Shown: piece after piece, positions 1-12,016 of the stretch
Position numbering within the stretch: the first letter of the stretch is position 1
Layout: each line of letters begins with the position of its first letter
Source: Dendrobium chrysotoxum
Taxonomy: Eukaryota > Streptophyta > Magnoliopsida > Asparagales > Orchidaceae
DNA: 64,000 bases
Direction: 5' to 3'
NCBI GenBank assembly: GCA_019925795.1
Contig: CM034305.1
Location: 61,368,573 to 61,432,572, forward strand
Notes under the pieces: model-generated
The model's input: the letters and a program-made list of their open reading frames with translations, nothing else
Database searches by the model: none
What the model was told of the DNA's origin: nothing
Program-made: the position numbers and the translations under genes

Positions 1-484
1 CCCCTCCCTCCTCCAATCTAATCCCCTCCAGCTTCTGTAGTTCCACCAGATAATGTTCCTCTACCTCCTGCATACTCCTCACCATGACTTTAAGTGATAC
101 CATGACTTTGGATAGCCCTCCATCTCCTCTAATCACTGCTCTTCTCCCTTCCACCATCAGCTCCATCGTCAATGCCCCCCAGTTGACCTTGGTATCTCCC
201 AAGGTCTGCAGTTACTTCATCCCCAGAATGACATCAGTGCTCTCTAACTCCAATGAGAGAAAATCCTCCCTTACCTGCAGCCCCTGTATGGTCAACACCA
301 CTCCTCTACAGATCCCCTTGCCCGTCTCTACCTTCCCTGTCCCCATCATCACCCCATAACATCCTGTATCCACCAATTTCACGCCCAATTGGTTCACGAT
401 CTGGTTGGAAATGAAATTATGAGCAGCCCCACTGTCAATCAATACCACCACCTCCATGTCTGTTATCTCCCCTTTCACTTTCAT
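1..484 (-). pseudogene. Ty3/gypsy retropepsin and start of pol, partial (element A)
   Basis: Aspartic protease region of a minus-strand Ty3/gypsy polyprotein. Translation from 484 shows LIDSGAAHNFIS, the retropepsin active-site motif (catalytic D in DSG), followed about 50 residues later by DVILGMK, the usual second half of plant retropepsins. An in-frame TAA at 212-214 falls where family members have WLQTLG. The same frame then reads on to the window edge (LQTLGDTKVNWG and beyond), so this is a point-mutated frame, not the natural end. It shares its frame with the upstream gag (494-1828), separated only by a TAA at 494-496, which suggests an original single gag-pol frame. Reverse transcriptase would lie beyond the left edge. 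Not functional as read. Confidence 0.88.
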
Positions 485-493
485 GGTATGATT

Positions 494-1828
494 TTAAGTG
501 AATCCTACCACTGAGTTCAGGGATATCTCCGTCACATCCAGATGCAGCTTGTCCTCCATCTCTCCCTCTCCCTCTCCCTCACCTACCTCCTCAGCTTCGT
601 CTTCATCATAGACGACGAGAACCTGAAGAGTTTTGTCCCTACACATGTGCCCTGGAGTATACTTCTCATCACATCTGAAGCATAGCCCATATGTCCTCTT
701 CTCCTGCATCTCAGTCTCCGTCAGTCTTTTGAAGTTGCCCCTGCTTCCTCCTCCTACGTGCTTCTCCCTAGGAGTCTCATGAAGATTGCATGCTGCGGGA
801 CCCTTTGGTTCAAGAACAGTGGTAGTCACCCTGTAAGAGCCACCTGAACTGCTGCCCCTGGCTTCCCTCTCTTGGTACTTCTGATCCTCCACTAGCTGTG
901 CCAGCTTCATTGCCTCTCCCAAGTCACGAGGCCTCATGACCCTCACTGCAACTCTGATCTCTGATTTGAGTCCCTTCATGAAGTTGTCGTCCAAAGCAGT
1001 CTCCGATAGTCGCTCCACTCGACTGGCCAAGTGCTTAAATCTCTCACGGTAATCTGCCACTAATCCTTCCTGCACTAGTGCAAAGAACTGTTCATAGAAG
1101 TCCCCTCCCCTGCCGGTTTGGAAACGTTCCAATAAGCATTCCTTGAATGCCCTCCAACTCCGTATTGGCCTCCTCATGTCTCTCCATTGCTACCAGGACA
1201 ACGCCTTTCCCTCCAAACATAAGCCCGTTGCCGTCAATTTTTCCTCCTCCGTCAATCCATTGACTATGAAATACCTCTCCACCTTGTAAATCCACCTGTG
1301 TGCGTCCTCCCCTTCAAAAATGGGCATCTTCAGCTTCCGCACCTTCGGATCTCCCCTGTTTCCCCCCGTATTCCTCCATAATTTTGCCTTTCCCAAGTGT
1401 TTAGCTCTCCCCACGTCTCATGATCTTCACCTCCACGCTCATATTCAAACCCCTCTTCGCTTTCTCCCCGCCTTTCTTCAAAATCAACACCCCTCATACC
1501 ATAATTTCCCTCTTTTCTCTCCCAACCCACACCCCTTGGTTCGCTTCCCCCATAACCATGCCTCCCTCCATACCCTCCACCTTTCTCCTCCATGATTTCC
1601 ACATCATGGTCCCTCCTACGAAATTCAGAATTTGTAGTTCTTCACGCTGGTCCTTTTTGTCTCTGATGTCGCCGTTTGAATTTGATCTTCTAATATCTTC
1701 TTCACCATCTCATGAAGATCAAAAAATTTGCATTCCACGGATGAAATTCGATCTTCCACCATTGCTTTCATTTGGCTCATCTCCCCTTAAAGGCATTCCT
1801 TCAACGCATCTACCTTCTTGGCCGCCAT
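494..1828 (-). pseudogene. Ty3/gypsy gag (capsid and CCHC nucleocapsid), broken (element A)
   Basis: Gag of the same element. A likely start is the ATG at 1826-1828 (MAAKKVDALKECL), soon interrupted by a TAA. The capsid part (1414 downward) contains LKMPIFEGEDAHRWIYKVER and then a RETROTRANS_GAG-like stretch (SWRAFKECLLERFQ). The C-terminal part has YGLCFRCDEKYTPGHMC, the variant zinc knuckle common in plant gypsy gags, followed by an acidic tail. An in-frame TAG at 1190-1192 interrupts LSW/QWRDM, probably a mutated Trp codon. A frame change lies between about 1400 and 1600, where a glycine-rich stretch reads in another frame. Several independent lesions mark it as a pseudogene. Confidence 0.87.
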
Positions 1829-1951
1829 CAATACCCAAATTTTTGTAGGTTCAAAAAATCTAAATATTGACCCCAAAAACAGCGAAGGCCCCTTCTCCAG
1901 CAAAAAACAACCGCTAATTTTCCAGAAAATAGCCCACAAACAATTCTAAAA

Positions 1952-1966
1952 TCTGCTCTGATACCA
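1952..1966 (-). other. Primer binding site of element A
   Basis: On the minus strand this reads TGGTATCAGAGCAGA, matching the plant initiator-tRNA-Met type primer binding site (TGGTATCAGAGC). It starts 3 nt inside the LTR end at 1970, as expected for the 5' end of a minus-strand element. Confidence 0.88.
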
Positions 1967-1969
1967 ATT

Positions 1970-2435
1970 TGTTAGGAAGTAATTGAAGAATTCAAGTAAA
2001 CACTAACAATAAAAGTAAAACAGCGAGAAAACTCCACAAAATTCAATGAAAAGCCAAAGAAAAATAGTAGTTTTATTGCAAGAATCAAACTAACGGAAGA
2101 AAAGTAGCAAGATACAATTGATCTTCAATTGAGAGGAGGATCTATCTCTCCTAATCCCTAGACGCCGCTAGAACCCAAGACACCAAACTCCAAGAACAAA
2201 AAAAACCCAAATAATTTGCATAACCCTAAACCTCCCTCCCTTATTAAAGCAAATAACCCACCCCCTTAGCCAAAGCCTCGCCCCCCCCCTCTTTCCTATT
2301 TGAAATAGCTAGCGGACCCCACCCTTCTTGAGCGGCAAAACAAAGGGGTCAGACTGCTTGGTCCGCCTCCTATAAAATTGGACTGGCCTTTTGTCCAGGC
2401 CCGGTTAGACTCGTCCATGCTGGACCAGTCTAACA
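1970..2435 (-). mobile_element. 5' LTR of Ty3/gypsy element A (466 bp)
   Basis: Bounded by TGTTAG at 1970 and CTAACA ending at 2435, a perfect 6-bp inverted terminus of TG...CA type, with the PBS just inside the element. The interior contains a cytosine-rich stretch near 2270-2290. The matching 3' LTR would lie left of the window, so a target duplication cannot be tested. The flank right of 2435 is an older gypsy pol. Confidence 0.85.
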
Positions 2436-2464
2436 AACCATATATATAGTGACTTTAACTTTTC

Positions 2465-3800
2465 TATCTAAAATTATTCAACTACTTTGCAATATTCAAC
2501 ACCAACTTTCTGAGCATTTTTAATTCTATCATCTAAAGTTGGTGTTGAAATTCTGTCATTAGATCTTTGGACCTTTGACTGCCGCATCTATTTCTTAAAT
2601 TAACTCAAAGTCTTGCATAATTATCCAGCTTGCAATATATGTGAACTTTCGCCTCAAAGCCTTAGCTGGAATATTAGCTTTTCCAAGACAATATTATACA
2701 TCCATAACATAGTATTTAACCAACAACTCAAGCCATTTAATTCATCACAATTTTAACTCCAATGTGAAGATATATTTCAAAATCCGACAATCAATAAAAA
2801 AATTATATTTTATTCAGTATAAATAGTGTCTACAAATCTTTAAAGTAAAATCTATAGCTGATAATCCCATATCATGAGTTAGGTAATTTTTCTCATGTGA
2901 TTTCACTTTTCTTGATGCCTAAGAAATCATTTTTCTAGTTTGCATTAAAGCACATCCCAATTCTTTCAATGATGTATCGCTGCAAATTTGAAATCCTTGT
3001 ATTCCTCATGAAATAGCTAATATTAGAATATTTTTCATCTCTCTTTTCCAATTTTCAAAACTATTCTCATATTCTTCTAACCATTCAAAATTAAAATCTT
3101 TTCCCATTAGTTTGGAATGGAATAGTTACCTACGAAAAATCCTTGACAAATCCCCTGAAGACCTAGCGAGACAAACAAAATTATGGACCTTTGTAACACT
3201 CTTTGATGTAGATCTATTTGATATTGTTTTCACGATTTAGAACCACTGAGATTTTTTTAATCACTATACATGCAATATCCTTTAACAACAATTCAAATTT
3301 TAAGAACTTTAATAGATTTATACTATCCTCAAATATTCAACATAATCTCATCAGTAATAAAATAAATCAAAAGATATCATCTAAAAATATAATTACACTA
3401 TATTTTACTTAAAAATTTGATTCATTATATTCATAAAGTTTGCACAAGCATTTGTTAAATCAAAAGACATTACTAAAAATTCAGTTATCATATATGATGT
3501 CAATGTTGTCATTATTATATCCATCTCTTTTAACTTCAACATGGTGATATCCTAATCTCAAATCAATCATAGAACTTCTAGTAACACCTTTCAACATATC
3601 AAACAAATAATCAATCGTCAGTGATAGATATCTACTCTTAATAGTCAACTCATTCAACTCTCCATAATTGATGCAAATTCTCATAGAAATATCCTTCTTA
3701 AAGAAAAGCACAAGTGCACTCCATGGTCAATTACTTTGTCTCATGAGCCGCTTACTAATTTTTGCAGCTAATATTTTGGTTTTGCAAATTTTTGGAGCTA
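2465..3800 (-). pseudogene. Decayed Ty3/gypsy RT-RNase H (element B)
   Basis: Heavily mutated pol of a second gypsy element. From right to left on the minus strand: the RT segment MRICINYGELNELTIKSRY with LRLGYHHVEVK (consensus MRLCIDYRELN / LRSGYHQLRVK); FLVMSFDLTNACANFMN (consensus FLVMPFGLTNAPATFM), about 3400-3480; a LVRFSGDLSRIF-like thumb near 3150; RNase H SDTSLKELGCALMQ and ASRKVKSHEKNYLTHD near 2880-3000; RHYLY and CLGKANIPAKALRRK near 2650-2850. Many stops and shifts interrupt it. The linker to integrase (LDDRIKNAQKVG-like) fades near 2465, next to the LTR of element A, which seems to have inserted into it. The order fits a chromovirus-like gypsy element. Confidence 0.78.
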
Positions 3801-3956
3801 TTATATAAAGAGGCCTGTACATTGCTAATGGTCCTCGCTACATTTCAAACTCAAATTCAACTTCTCTTTCAGGTAGCCATCTAGGGAATTTCTCAGAAAA
3901 TACATCAACTATTTCTACTACAACTGGAATATACTTTAATTTGATAATATCTTTAT

Positions 3957-4463
3957 TCAACACCTCATCTTTGCCAAGAACACTAATTCCCTATTTCTCA
4001 TCTGTTTATTAATCTTTAAAACATTAATTGGGGAAGACATAACATTCTTATCATAAGAGAAATAGAATGATTTCACATTAAGCAAATCAAATATAACTCT
4101 CTTCTTATATTCAATAGTCACAAAATGTCTAATTACCAAATCCATTCCCAAGATCACATCACAAATCATCAAAAGCATCACTATCAAGTCTGTTATCAAT
4201 GTCTACAATACATTTTCTACTACACATGCTATCTCCATGTGGTAACAGTTAGTTCATTATAAATATACAATATCAACTAATAAGTTCATAAATAACTTGT
4301 CAAAAATAAAAGAATGTAAAAAAGCACCATATTCAAATAAAATTGCACCAAGTTGATTGAAGACTAAAAGCATGCCAATGGCCACTTCATCAAATTGCTG
4401 AGCTTCTTGGGGTGTAATGGCAAGTACCTTGCTTTCGCTTGTTGATTGCCCTTGTTCTCTCAA
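3957..4463 (-). pseudogene. Decayed Ty3/gypsy protease (element B)
   Basis: Two adjoining open segments read as one old retropepsin. The right part has ITPQEAQQFDEVAIGMLLVFNQ followed by LFEYGAFLHSFI, where the consensus is LFDSGATHSFI, so the catalytic DSG has become EYG. The left part has CDVILGMDLVIRHFVTIEYKKRVIF, matching the consensus DVILGMDWL...H...IDC..K.V.F. Loss of the catalytic aspartate and a frame break show it is inactive. It sits between gag (right) and RT (left), in canonical minus-strand order. Confidence 0.75.
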
Positions 4464-4469
4464 GTTTCT

Positions 4470-5270
4470 CCTTTCACTACACTGATTTGACTTTTTGTTG
4501 CCTTATACTCTTGCTTTCATAGAACTGAGATTTACTCGACTTGCTATTGCCTTCCAAAAATTTTATTCATTGAGCTTGTCCCTGATAATCTGGTAACCTG
4601 TAAATTTCTACTCCAAAGACGATCTATCCTGTGGTGACTTTCCCATATTTGAAACACTTTCAAGAACAAAAAGACATTTCTCAAAATGTCTTTTTTGCAT
4701 GGTATAATAGCTTCTTGAATTGTTATCCATTTATGCTTATTTTTATCAAACATGAACTTATTCTTAAAGGTTTCCCCTTTATCAAAGTTTAATTTCTAAC
4801 CAAATTACCACTTCCCAATTCTAGCTTTTCTATTAAAACAAAATATTTATTGATATCAAAAGGAGCCAAAACAAACCTCAATTGATGCTTGAAGCCTCTC
4901 AAAAATTTATGGCACTTTTCATAATGGCTACTGATATAATGTGGAGCATATGTTCATAGTGATGTAAACTCTACCTTTGATCCCCAATTCAAATTAAGGA
5001 ATTTATCCTGTAGGGCCAATCTAGCATTAGGTGGAATAAAGTAGTCTTTGAATACTTCCATAAAATCCTTATATTCAATCATTAAGAAAGGCATCATCCC
5101 AAATTTCTTAGGATGGTGTGTTTGCCACCATCTCTCAACCTCTCCTAACATTAAGTTGTCAATATCACTATTCTATAGTCAAGGCAAATCATACCATCAA
5201 AAATCACTCCAATCTTCAACAAAAAATCCTCAACAACTTGCATCACATGTTTATTTAAAAGTATGAATTA
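4470..5270 (-). pseudogene. Decayed Ty3/gypsy gag (element B)
   Basis: The segment 4954-5151 reads EVERWWQTHHPKKFG...IEYKDFMEVFKDYFIPPNAR...KFLNLNWGS, a clear RETROTRANS_GAG capsid signature (consensus W..F...F...F.P...R......F..L.QGS). Near 4600-4640 a different frame gives KCFKYGKVTTG, a degraded CCHC knuckle whose second Cys is now Tyr. Stops and frameshifts are numerous. This is the 5' coding end of element B. No LTR or PBS could be fixed to its right. Confidence 0.72.
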
Positions 5271-5529
5271 TCCTTAAATGTTGAACCAACTTTCCCCAAA
5301 TTTAAACATAGGCCTACTACTTGAAGATAAGTTTTCAATTGATACCATTTTATTAACCACCAGAAAATTCAATTTCACAATATCGTGCAACTCTTTAGGT
5401 CTAGCCTACTCGGACTATTCTGAACTCCACTTCTACTGGAATTGTCCTCAACTTGCATCTCTAATTTTGTGGTTAGGTTGGAAGTTTAACCATTTATTCT
5501 GTCTGGTAGTTCTTCGAGCTTGAATATCT

Positions 5530-6960
5530 GTGAAACCATAAATTTACTTATTTAATATAAATTATCTTATAATGATTATGAAATAATTAAGACAATTCTC
5601 AAATCAACTAAATTAAGTACCCCCAATTAGATCAATCTATATCACTATAGTAATCATATCTAATTTCGATCTCATTTCTAATTTTATTATTAAATCCAAT
5701 TATACTTTTATCTTATATCCAATTCAAAATTTTCTGAAACCAATTTCAATTATAATACTCAAAAATATCAAAAGATATGATTAAATTTTATTTAAAACTT
5801 ATTCCCCAATTTATCACACATAACCAAAATAAAGTATTTTCATAACATTCTATATTTCTTATGATCATTTTGATATATAAATGTTTATGTATAAATATTG
5901 GTATGTAAGGTTATATAAAAATAATTCAATGATTTAATTAATTAATTAAATTCTTAAATATTATTATTCAGTTTGAAAATTTTTATCGTATCACAAAGTA
6001 ATATCCTGTAGCAAGCCTTTTAATCCACATAATCAAATGTGCAATGATGGATCTCCTTATGGATTATTATGATGAATTTAATGGTATTAACTTCTATATC
6101 TAATTAATATATTAAGATTAAACCTAAGTTCTATTAAATAGTATAGTACCCATAAGATATGTACTACAATAAAAGCAATTATATTCCATCAAGTTCAACA
6201 TATAACGGCTGTAGTATTTGAGAAAAAATATGATATAATACACAGATATATATATATATAAACAAATTTAAGCACTTCATAATTTAATCTTTAGGAGCCA
6301 AACAATGACGCTCACTGAGAGCAGAGGGTCGTGAGAGTTGTGCGGGGAAAAGAAGAGTTTGGGTTTGATAAGAAAAATCTAAATTTTATGTTGTTTTTTC
6401 TCAAATTAAATTTATACCAAGATTTAGATGTTTAAAGGATTGTATGAAAAACATTTTTTTTGAGGTAAAAATTATTTTCAGATTATCTGAATTAGATTTG
6501 TGTTAGAAAATGAGAAATTCATTTATATTAAGAAAATTAATATTTTATTAAGTTTTATACAAAGATCAAAATTATTAAAAGTAAAGAAATTCATTCTGAG
6601 GTGAATCCATTGTTGCAGTGAGATACTAAATCTCTAATCTAAGGATTAAGGAGTATACAATTTGTAAGCCTAATGTTTGTGAGTTTCTACATTTGCATTC
6701 AATTTTTATGTGTGCGCTTTTAGATGTTTCCTCATACTGAGCATGTTTATTATATTTGATATTATCAAGATACCTAATACATTGCATATATTTATTTGTT
6801 AAATATAATTACTTACTAGTTTCACATTGTGTAACTCTTATGACCTATCATATATATCCAAGAATTCATAAATTGCTTCACATGTTGCACATTTATACCT
6901 CGTATATATTGATAATAGTATGTCCATAAAAATGTTATGTATTTTTAAACATTTATGATG
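5530..6960. other. AT-rich stretch, nothing recognised
   Basis: Very AT-rich DNA with a short (TA)n run near 6246-6260. I looked for the 5' LTR and PBS of element B here and found neither a TG...CA pair nor a convincing tRNA-complementary site. Confidence 0.4.
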
Positions 6961-8050
6961 CTAAAGCTAAAAGTGGAAGTCTATAAGGGGTCATATTATA
7001 AGGGATATGTTGGATCCAAATTTGTCTGGTGAATGATATCGAACTTTACTAGCAGATCAACCTAGCGAGCTGAGAACCTCCTAGTGAGAATGGAGAATAG
7101 AGATGAGAAAATAAATTGACAGGATCTCTACCAATCAGAAAATATAATAAGTAGGAATGTTAAAAAAAAAGTCGTTAAAATGTTCCCCATTACCCTGTAT
7201 TTATAGGGTTTTGGGGGACACAAGAAAGGTTCTAGAGAAAAGGGTAAAAATATATGCTATACAGAACATCCATACAACGCTACATGCTAATATAGGGCAA
7301 ATGCCGCCTCCTGATTGGCTGAAGGAGGGTGGAGTCAATCGAATGTGTTGTCTATCCTTGGGCATGCCCGAAAGGGGCAAATAGGCATAGGGCAAGGCCG
7401 TGGGTGAGTCCTAAGAGGTGATAGATCCATAGTTGATGAGTCATTTGGTCAACCCAAAGCCTACCGTAGGAGGCTCAAGGTCGCCCTGTCATGAAAGGTA
7501 AGTAGAGGTGTCGGCAAGGATGAAGGGTATCTAAGGCAGAGCATGATAGTAGCGACAGAGTGAAGTGCAAGGTCATTGAGGTAGGCACTTTCTATAGCTA
7601 AGTTAAGAGAAATTGAAGGGAATGACCTGAATGAGATGAGTGGTGATCTATGAGGAACTTATTGGTCACTCAGCATAAGGTAAGCTCTTTGGCAGAGGTG
7701 GGCGAGTAACGCTCATCGTTCTACTTGGGCAAGTTCCTTTGTTGATCCCAAGCGAGTCCCTTGAGGGATATGCTTCTAAGAGGGGGTACCCTCGTCACAA
7801 CCCAGTCGCTACCTATATCCACACCTGAGAAGGTGATAATGGGTGTACATGATAGATTGGCAAATTATGATGCCATGCGTAACAAGGGGCAAAAACTCTT
7901 ATGAGAAAAGCCTCAATAAAGGCCAAAAATGGGTTCCCGACTCTTGATAATTGCTATGCTTAAATCATTAAAGCTTGATCAAGAGGTTATTCAATAACTT
8001 TTATGGTTGAGCAAGTCCAACCCTTATTAATGTTCCTATAAGTCAAGGTG
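6960..8050. repeat. GC-richer block, possible LTR remnant
   Basis: A block of clearly higher GC than either flank. It contains a promoter-like patch near 7178-7215 (CCCTGTATTTATAGGG, a TATA-like core) followed by a transcript-leader-like region, as seen in plant LTRs. I could not define TG...CA ends or a target duplication, so calling it a retrotransposon remnant is inference from composition only. Confidence 0.3.
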
Positions 8051-9235
8051 CTAGGTAAAGATCCATATATAAATATGTCAAATCTTAAATAAATATTATA
8101 TGACACTTCTAAGATTAATTATAACAAGATTGAGAATACAAAATAAACTAATATTTTAATATTAGCAATTGATTAGTATTATACATTAAGTAATTATACA
8201 CTTAATATTTAAATTTATTTTTTACAGACATTAATGATTATGTCCTTTACTTATTTAATTATCAAAGCATGTTTTGATTTAAAGTACAACACAGAACTCA
8301 TTATAAAAAGATTATTAATAATTATGTTAATTCAAATGATTAGCATTGCATAATTATATTTTTTTAATAAATTAAACATTGCATAGAGTTGTTTACCTCA
8401 TTGATTTATAATTCACCGGATATTACTATAACTATTGTTTAATATAAAAGAAAAAATACATGATCAAGTTTTATCCTTATTCTTAATCTTTGATGCACAA
8501 TTTTGGGTCAACCAAAGAAGAAAAATGTGTATGATGTAAATTAAAGATATATGATATGTATTAATTATCTATTAAGTTTACTAAAACCTTTATAGTTTAT
8601 TTTAATAAATTAAATAGTGACGTTTTCATATTAAGGATTATAAGAAATTTATTGCATGATTATAAAAGGAGTTTTGTATCTTCTAATAATCTTGTCAAAT
8701 CAATTTTTTACTTGCTCGACCTTGTTTGCTAGCAGATAGGATGAATGTTGGGGTAAGTGTATTTGACTGGGTTTCCCTTCTTTGTGATACCTTGCGCTTT
8801 ATTGAGAGAAATCGAAAATGGGGTGTGAACTAGGATAAGGCTAATGATGATGATGATAAAAACAATAATAGAACTTTAAAGTAATCACTATTCTGTATTC
8901 TATTTAAAATAAGCTGAAGGATCCAAGATCATGAATAAACTAAGGTTCATAAAAGAACCTATGTCATGTAAATGTGACCAAGTCAACCATGATTTTAGCA
9001 TCTTAGGTGATAGAATGAGTGCTATAGAAAAACATGTCTGGTTGGGTTATCTGCCTTGACCATGTCTAGTGCTTTGATTGATAGAGAGTCAAAATGGAGT
9101 GTATCCTTCGTAAGCCCATCTCTATAATTATGCAAACTCAATAGTAAACCATAAAACAATCTTACTATAAAAGGGAACTCTTTAATAACTCTATCAATAC
9201 TTTCAGCACTAAATAATGCTCTTAAATATATGTTT
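8051..9235. other. AT-rich stretch with two weakly similar patches
   Basis: Mostly AT-rich. Patches near 8795-8830 and 9065-9105 share a loosely similar string (ATTGAGAGAAATCGAAAATGG against ATTGATAGAGAGTCAAAATGG-like sequence). No coding signal was identified. Confidence 0.3.
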
Positions 9236-9239
9236 AAAC

Positions 9240-9700
9240 CTTTGGTATGTGTTTAACACAATTCTTTTCCTCAATGTATACCAAATCTTTGATGGTACTA
9301 AATCATGTCATCTCATACCAATTAAAAATACATGACAGATCTTTCTTTGCTGTGTATATTTTTCTATTAATTATTTTGCAACAAACATTATCCCCTTAGT
9401 GGGTCAACTTGCCAAAAATCTAAAATTGATTATCTTATGTAATTTTCAAAGTGTATATTCCATTACTATCTCCAATAAATTCAGTATATGACTTATAAGT
9501 TTGTTTTCTTCATAATTTCCATAATTATGAACATCACTTTCATTTTTAAATATTGGTATCAAAATACTTTTCCCATCATTTGGCATCCAGTAATCTTCAA
9601 AATTAAACTAGAAAATATATGTTCAATAACCCACTGCAATATCACCAATATCTTCTTAAATCTAAAGAATATTTAGTATAAATATTAGGCTTTACCATAA
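9240..9700 (-). pseudogene. LINE reverse transcriptase fragment, decayed
   Basis: Mixed-frame minus-strand translation recovers the order typical of plant LINE RTs. WMPNDGKSILIPIFKNESDV (consensus W....L.PIFKNKGD) is followed by NYEENKLISH (consensus NYRGIKLMSH), a degraded NQFGFMPGRST block, LIEKY and a VFLI-type FIDLEKAYD region, then a VLEKK-like stretch near 9245. Frameshifts and stops occur throughout. It matches the region just upstream of the RT part preserved at 25574-26155, so both probably come from related LINEs. The 3' end is not visible here. Confidence 0.62.
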
Positions 9701-9963
9701 AGCATCCTCTCCAAAGTTGATTTCACATCACGTTCTAGATTATTGTATAATATGCATTATTATTTTGTGAATTTTACACTTTCAAAATAATGTTTTCTTT
9801 AACTCTTATATAATATATCTCAAGAAAACCTCTTTATTTTTTTCCAAGATGCCATCTTGTTCAACTAAAATCATATATCTTCACTTGAAATGTATTTAGC
9901 CTATTCAAAATCTTCATACTCATATACAATGTCTTAGCTATTTTATATACCCTTCATCTCATT

Positions 9964-11743
9964 TGTAATAACCGGTTTAACTGGTCGATTCAATTGAACT
10001 GGCCAGCCCTATTAACTAAAACGGCAAACAGGCAGAGATGGAACAGAGCGGAGACAGCATGACCTAGAGCAGGCCGAACGCTTGCATGGGCGAATCTAGA
10101 CGGCTCGATTTGTGGTTTTGAGCATAGGATCGTGTTCTGGGATGAAAATAAACAACTCCTCTTAAGTATAACTTCCTCCTCTTCAATCCTTATCGCTAAA
10201 GAAACGAAAACTGAGAAGAAAACGCAAGAAGAAGGAAGTTCTGTCGAGAGGAACAACTAAGATGAAGAAAGAAGATTCGTTGTTTTTTTCTCATTTCTGT
10301 ATAAATCCTTGCTTATTTCTTCATCTAAATAGTGAGGGATATTTAATGGAAGGCAAAGGAAGAGATTGAAAGCGGAAAAGAGGAAATTTTGAGAGAAAGA
10401 GGAAAGAATATGGAAATTCTTTACTTCTGAAAGTGGAATAAAGAGTAAGTGAACTATTAAATTAAGTTTGATTTAGATACGAATTTATCTTCTTATTTTC
10501 TAATTGAAGAATTTATAATTGTAGGAAGAATTCAATTAAGGTAAGCATTGCTTCGAGGGATCAATAGTGAAAAAAGAAGATTAGAGGTAAGAATTTATTA
10601 AAGTAGAATTTATATGGGAATAGTGAAAATTAAAAGATGGTAATAATATGCTGTATGTGAATTTAGAGATTGTAGTAAGGAAGATCGTCGTAAGTGTTGA
10701 AGGTTTGAAAGGAGTTGAAGCCAAAACATTCAAAGTGGATAATTGCATAAGTTTTATTATTGTATTTTTATTTTCATTCTTAAAGGAGTATTTTATATAA
10801 TTGTTTTATTACTAATGACTTATTTTGGAAACTATCATGAGTAAGACAATGTATTCAATTGCATAGATGATGGTAGAAATTGAAATAGAAATTTTTATAG
10901 CTAAAAATGACTAAAACATTATAAGATTATGAAAGTATATGAATATGTGAAAGAAAATATATGCAAAAAAAAACATATAAAGGAAATAGAAAGTGAAGTT
11001 TGAAAGTATTTATATATAAATGATACGTATATACATATAAGAATACAATTAAAGAATGAAGAAAAAAATGATATAACTTATAAAAGCATAAATGAATTAA
11101 AAAAATGAATGAAAAAGGAAAAATGATATGCATGCGAATTACAGGAGTTCATGCCCGTATAGTACTGGCTGAGGAAGCAATGTACCTGTGCACATTAAAT
11201 GGAAATGGAAAAGGAAATGAAAATGGTTGTACCTTTATTGGTATATTTAGACGGTGCTCCTGCACTAACTGAATTGGAAAAGAAATAAATGTTGAATTAT
11301 TATGAAAGGTGTAAAATATGAAATATATAAATGAATGAATGAAATCAAACGAAAAATATGTATATTAAATGTTATATGAATATACATGTATCAAATGTTA
11401 TATGCATTGTATTTTAATACATGTTTAAGTATTATATATAGAAAGATTACCCACTGAGTTTACTTTATAAATTCAACCTATTCAGCTAAACTTTCAGGTA
11501 AACCTCCAGAAAAATAGAAATGGATGAAAGAAAAGAAGAATACGTCTACAGAAGAAGGCATACAAATGCAAGCAGGTAAATTATGATTTATGCAAATGTC
11601 AAGTATTTGTGAAAATTTTTATTAGTGACTCTTCAATGTTTGTGAAATGTTAGAATTTATTGTTATAAGAGTAGTAATTGTTTTAACTGTCCGATTGTCA
11701 GTTCCCGCCTCATTAGTTCGAGTATTCAGGCTGGGTCGTGACA
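9964..11743. mobile_element. Solo LTR, 1.78 kb, with 5-bp target duplication
   Basis: Starts TGTAATAACCGG at 9964 and ends GGGTCGTGACA at 11743, ends of the kind seen on large plant gypsy LTRs. The five bases before it (9959-9963, TCATT) equal the five after it (11744-11748, TCATT). No gag or pol lies inside. It includes GC-richer ends and an AT-rich middle (about 10900-11450). Together this indicates an LTR left by unequal recombination of a full element. Its orientation is not certain. Confidence 0.8.
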
Positions 11744-11797
11744 TCATTCCTTAATAATTCACATAATATATAAACCATAAAAACATATATAGCATTT

Positions 11798-12003
11798 TGA
11801 TGTAGTGGATAGGTGGAAGAAATGATTTACTAGAAGGAACACACAAAACCGAGAAAAAAACACAAGCTCAAGGCTTAAAGAATATAATATTCTTTCTCCC
11901 CTCAGTATACCAAACCTTAGCTATTTATAAAGCAAATAGAACATTCTAAAAATTAAATGTATACTAGACCTAAGCTCTATTATAACTAAGATGTTCTACA
12001 TCA
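11798..12003 (-). mobile_element. 3' LTR (206 bp) of a gene-carrying non-autonomous LTR element
   Basis: Bounded by TGATGTAG at 11798 and CTACATCA ending at 12003, a perfect 8-bp inverted terminus. The minus strand carries a TATA-like TTTATAAATAG at about 11921-11931. The same sequence recurs at 14160 onward. It is adjacent to a polypurine tract at 12006-12013 on the minus strand, which fixes it as the 3' LTR. Confidence 0.8.
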
Positions 12004-12005
12004 TA

Positions 12006-12013
12006 CTCCCCTT
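12006..12013 (-). other. Polypurine tract
   Basis: The minus strand reads GCAAGGGGAGTA directly before the LTR start TGATGTAG. AAGGGGAG is a normal plus-strand priming tract for an LTR element. Confidence 0.72.
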
Positions 12014-12016
12014 GCG

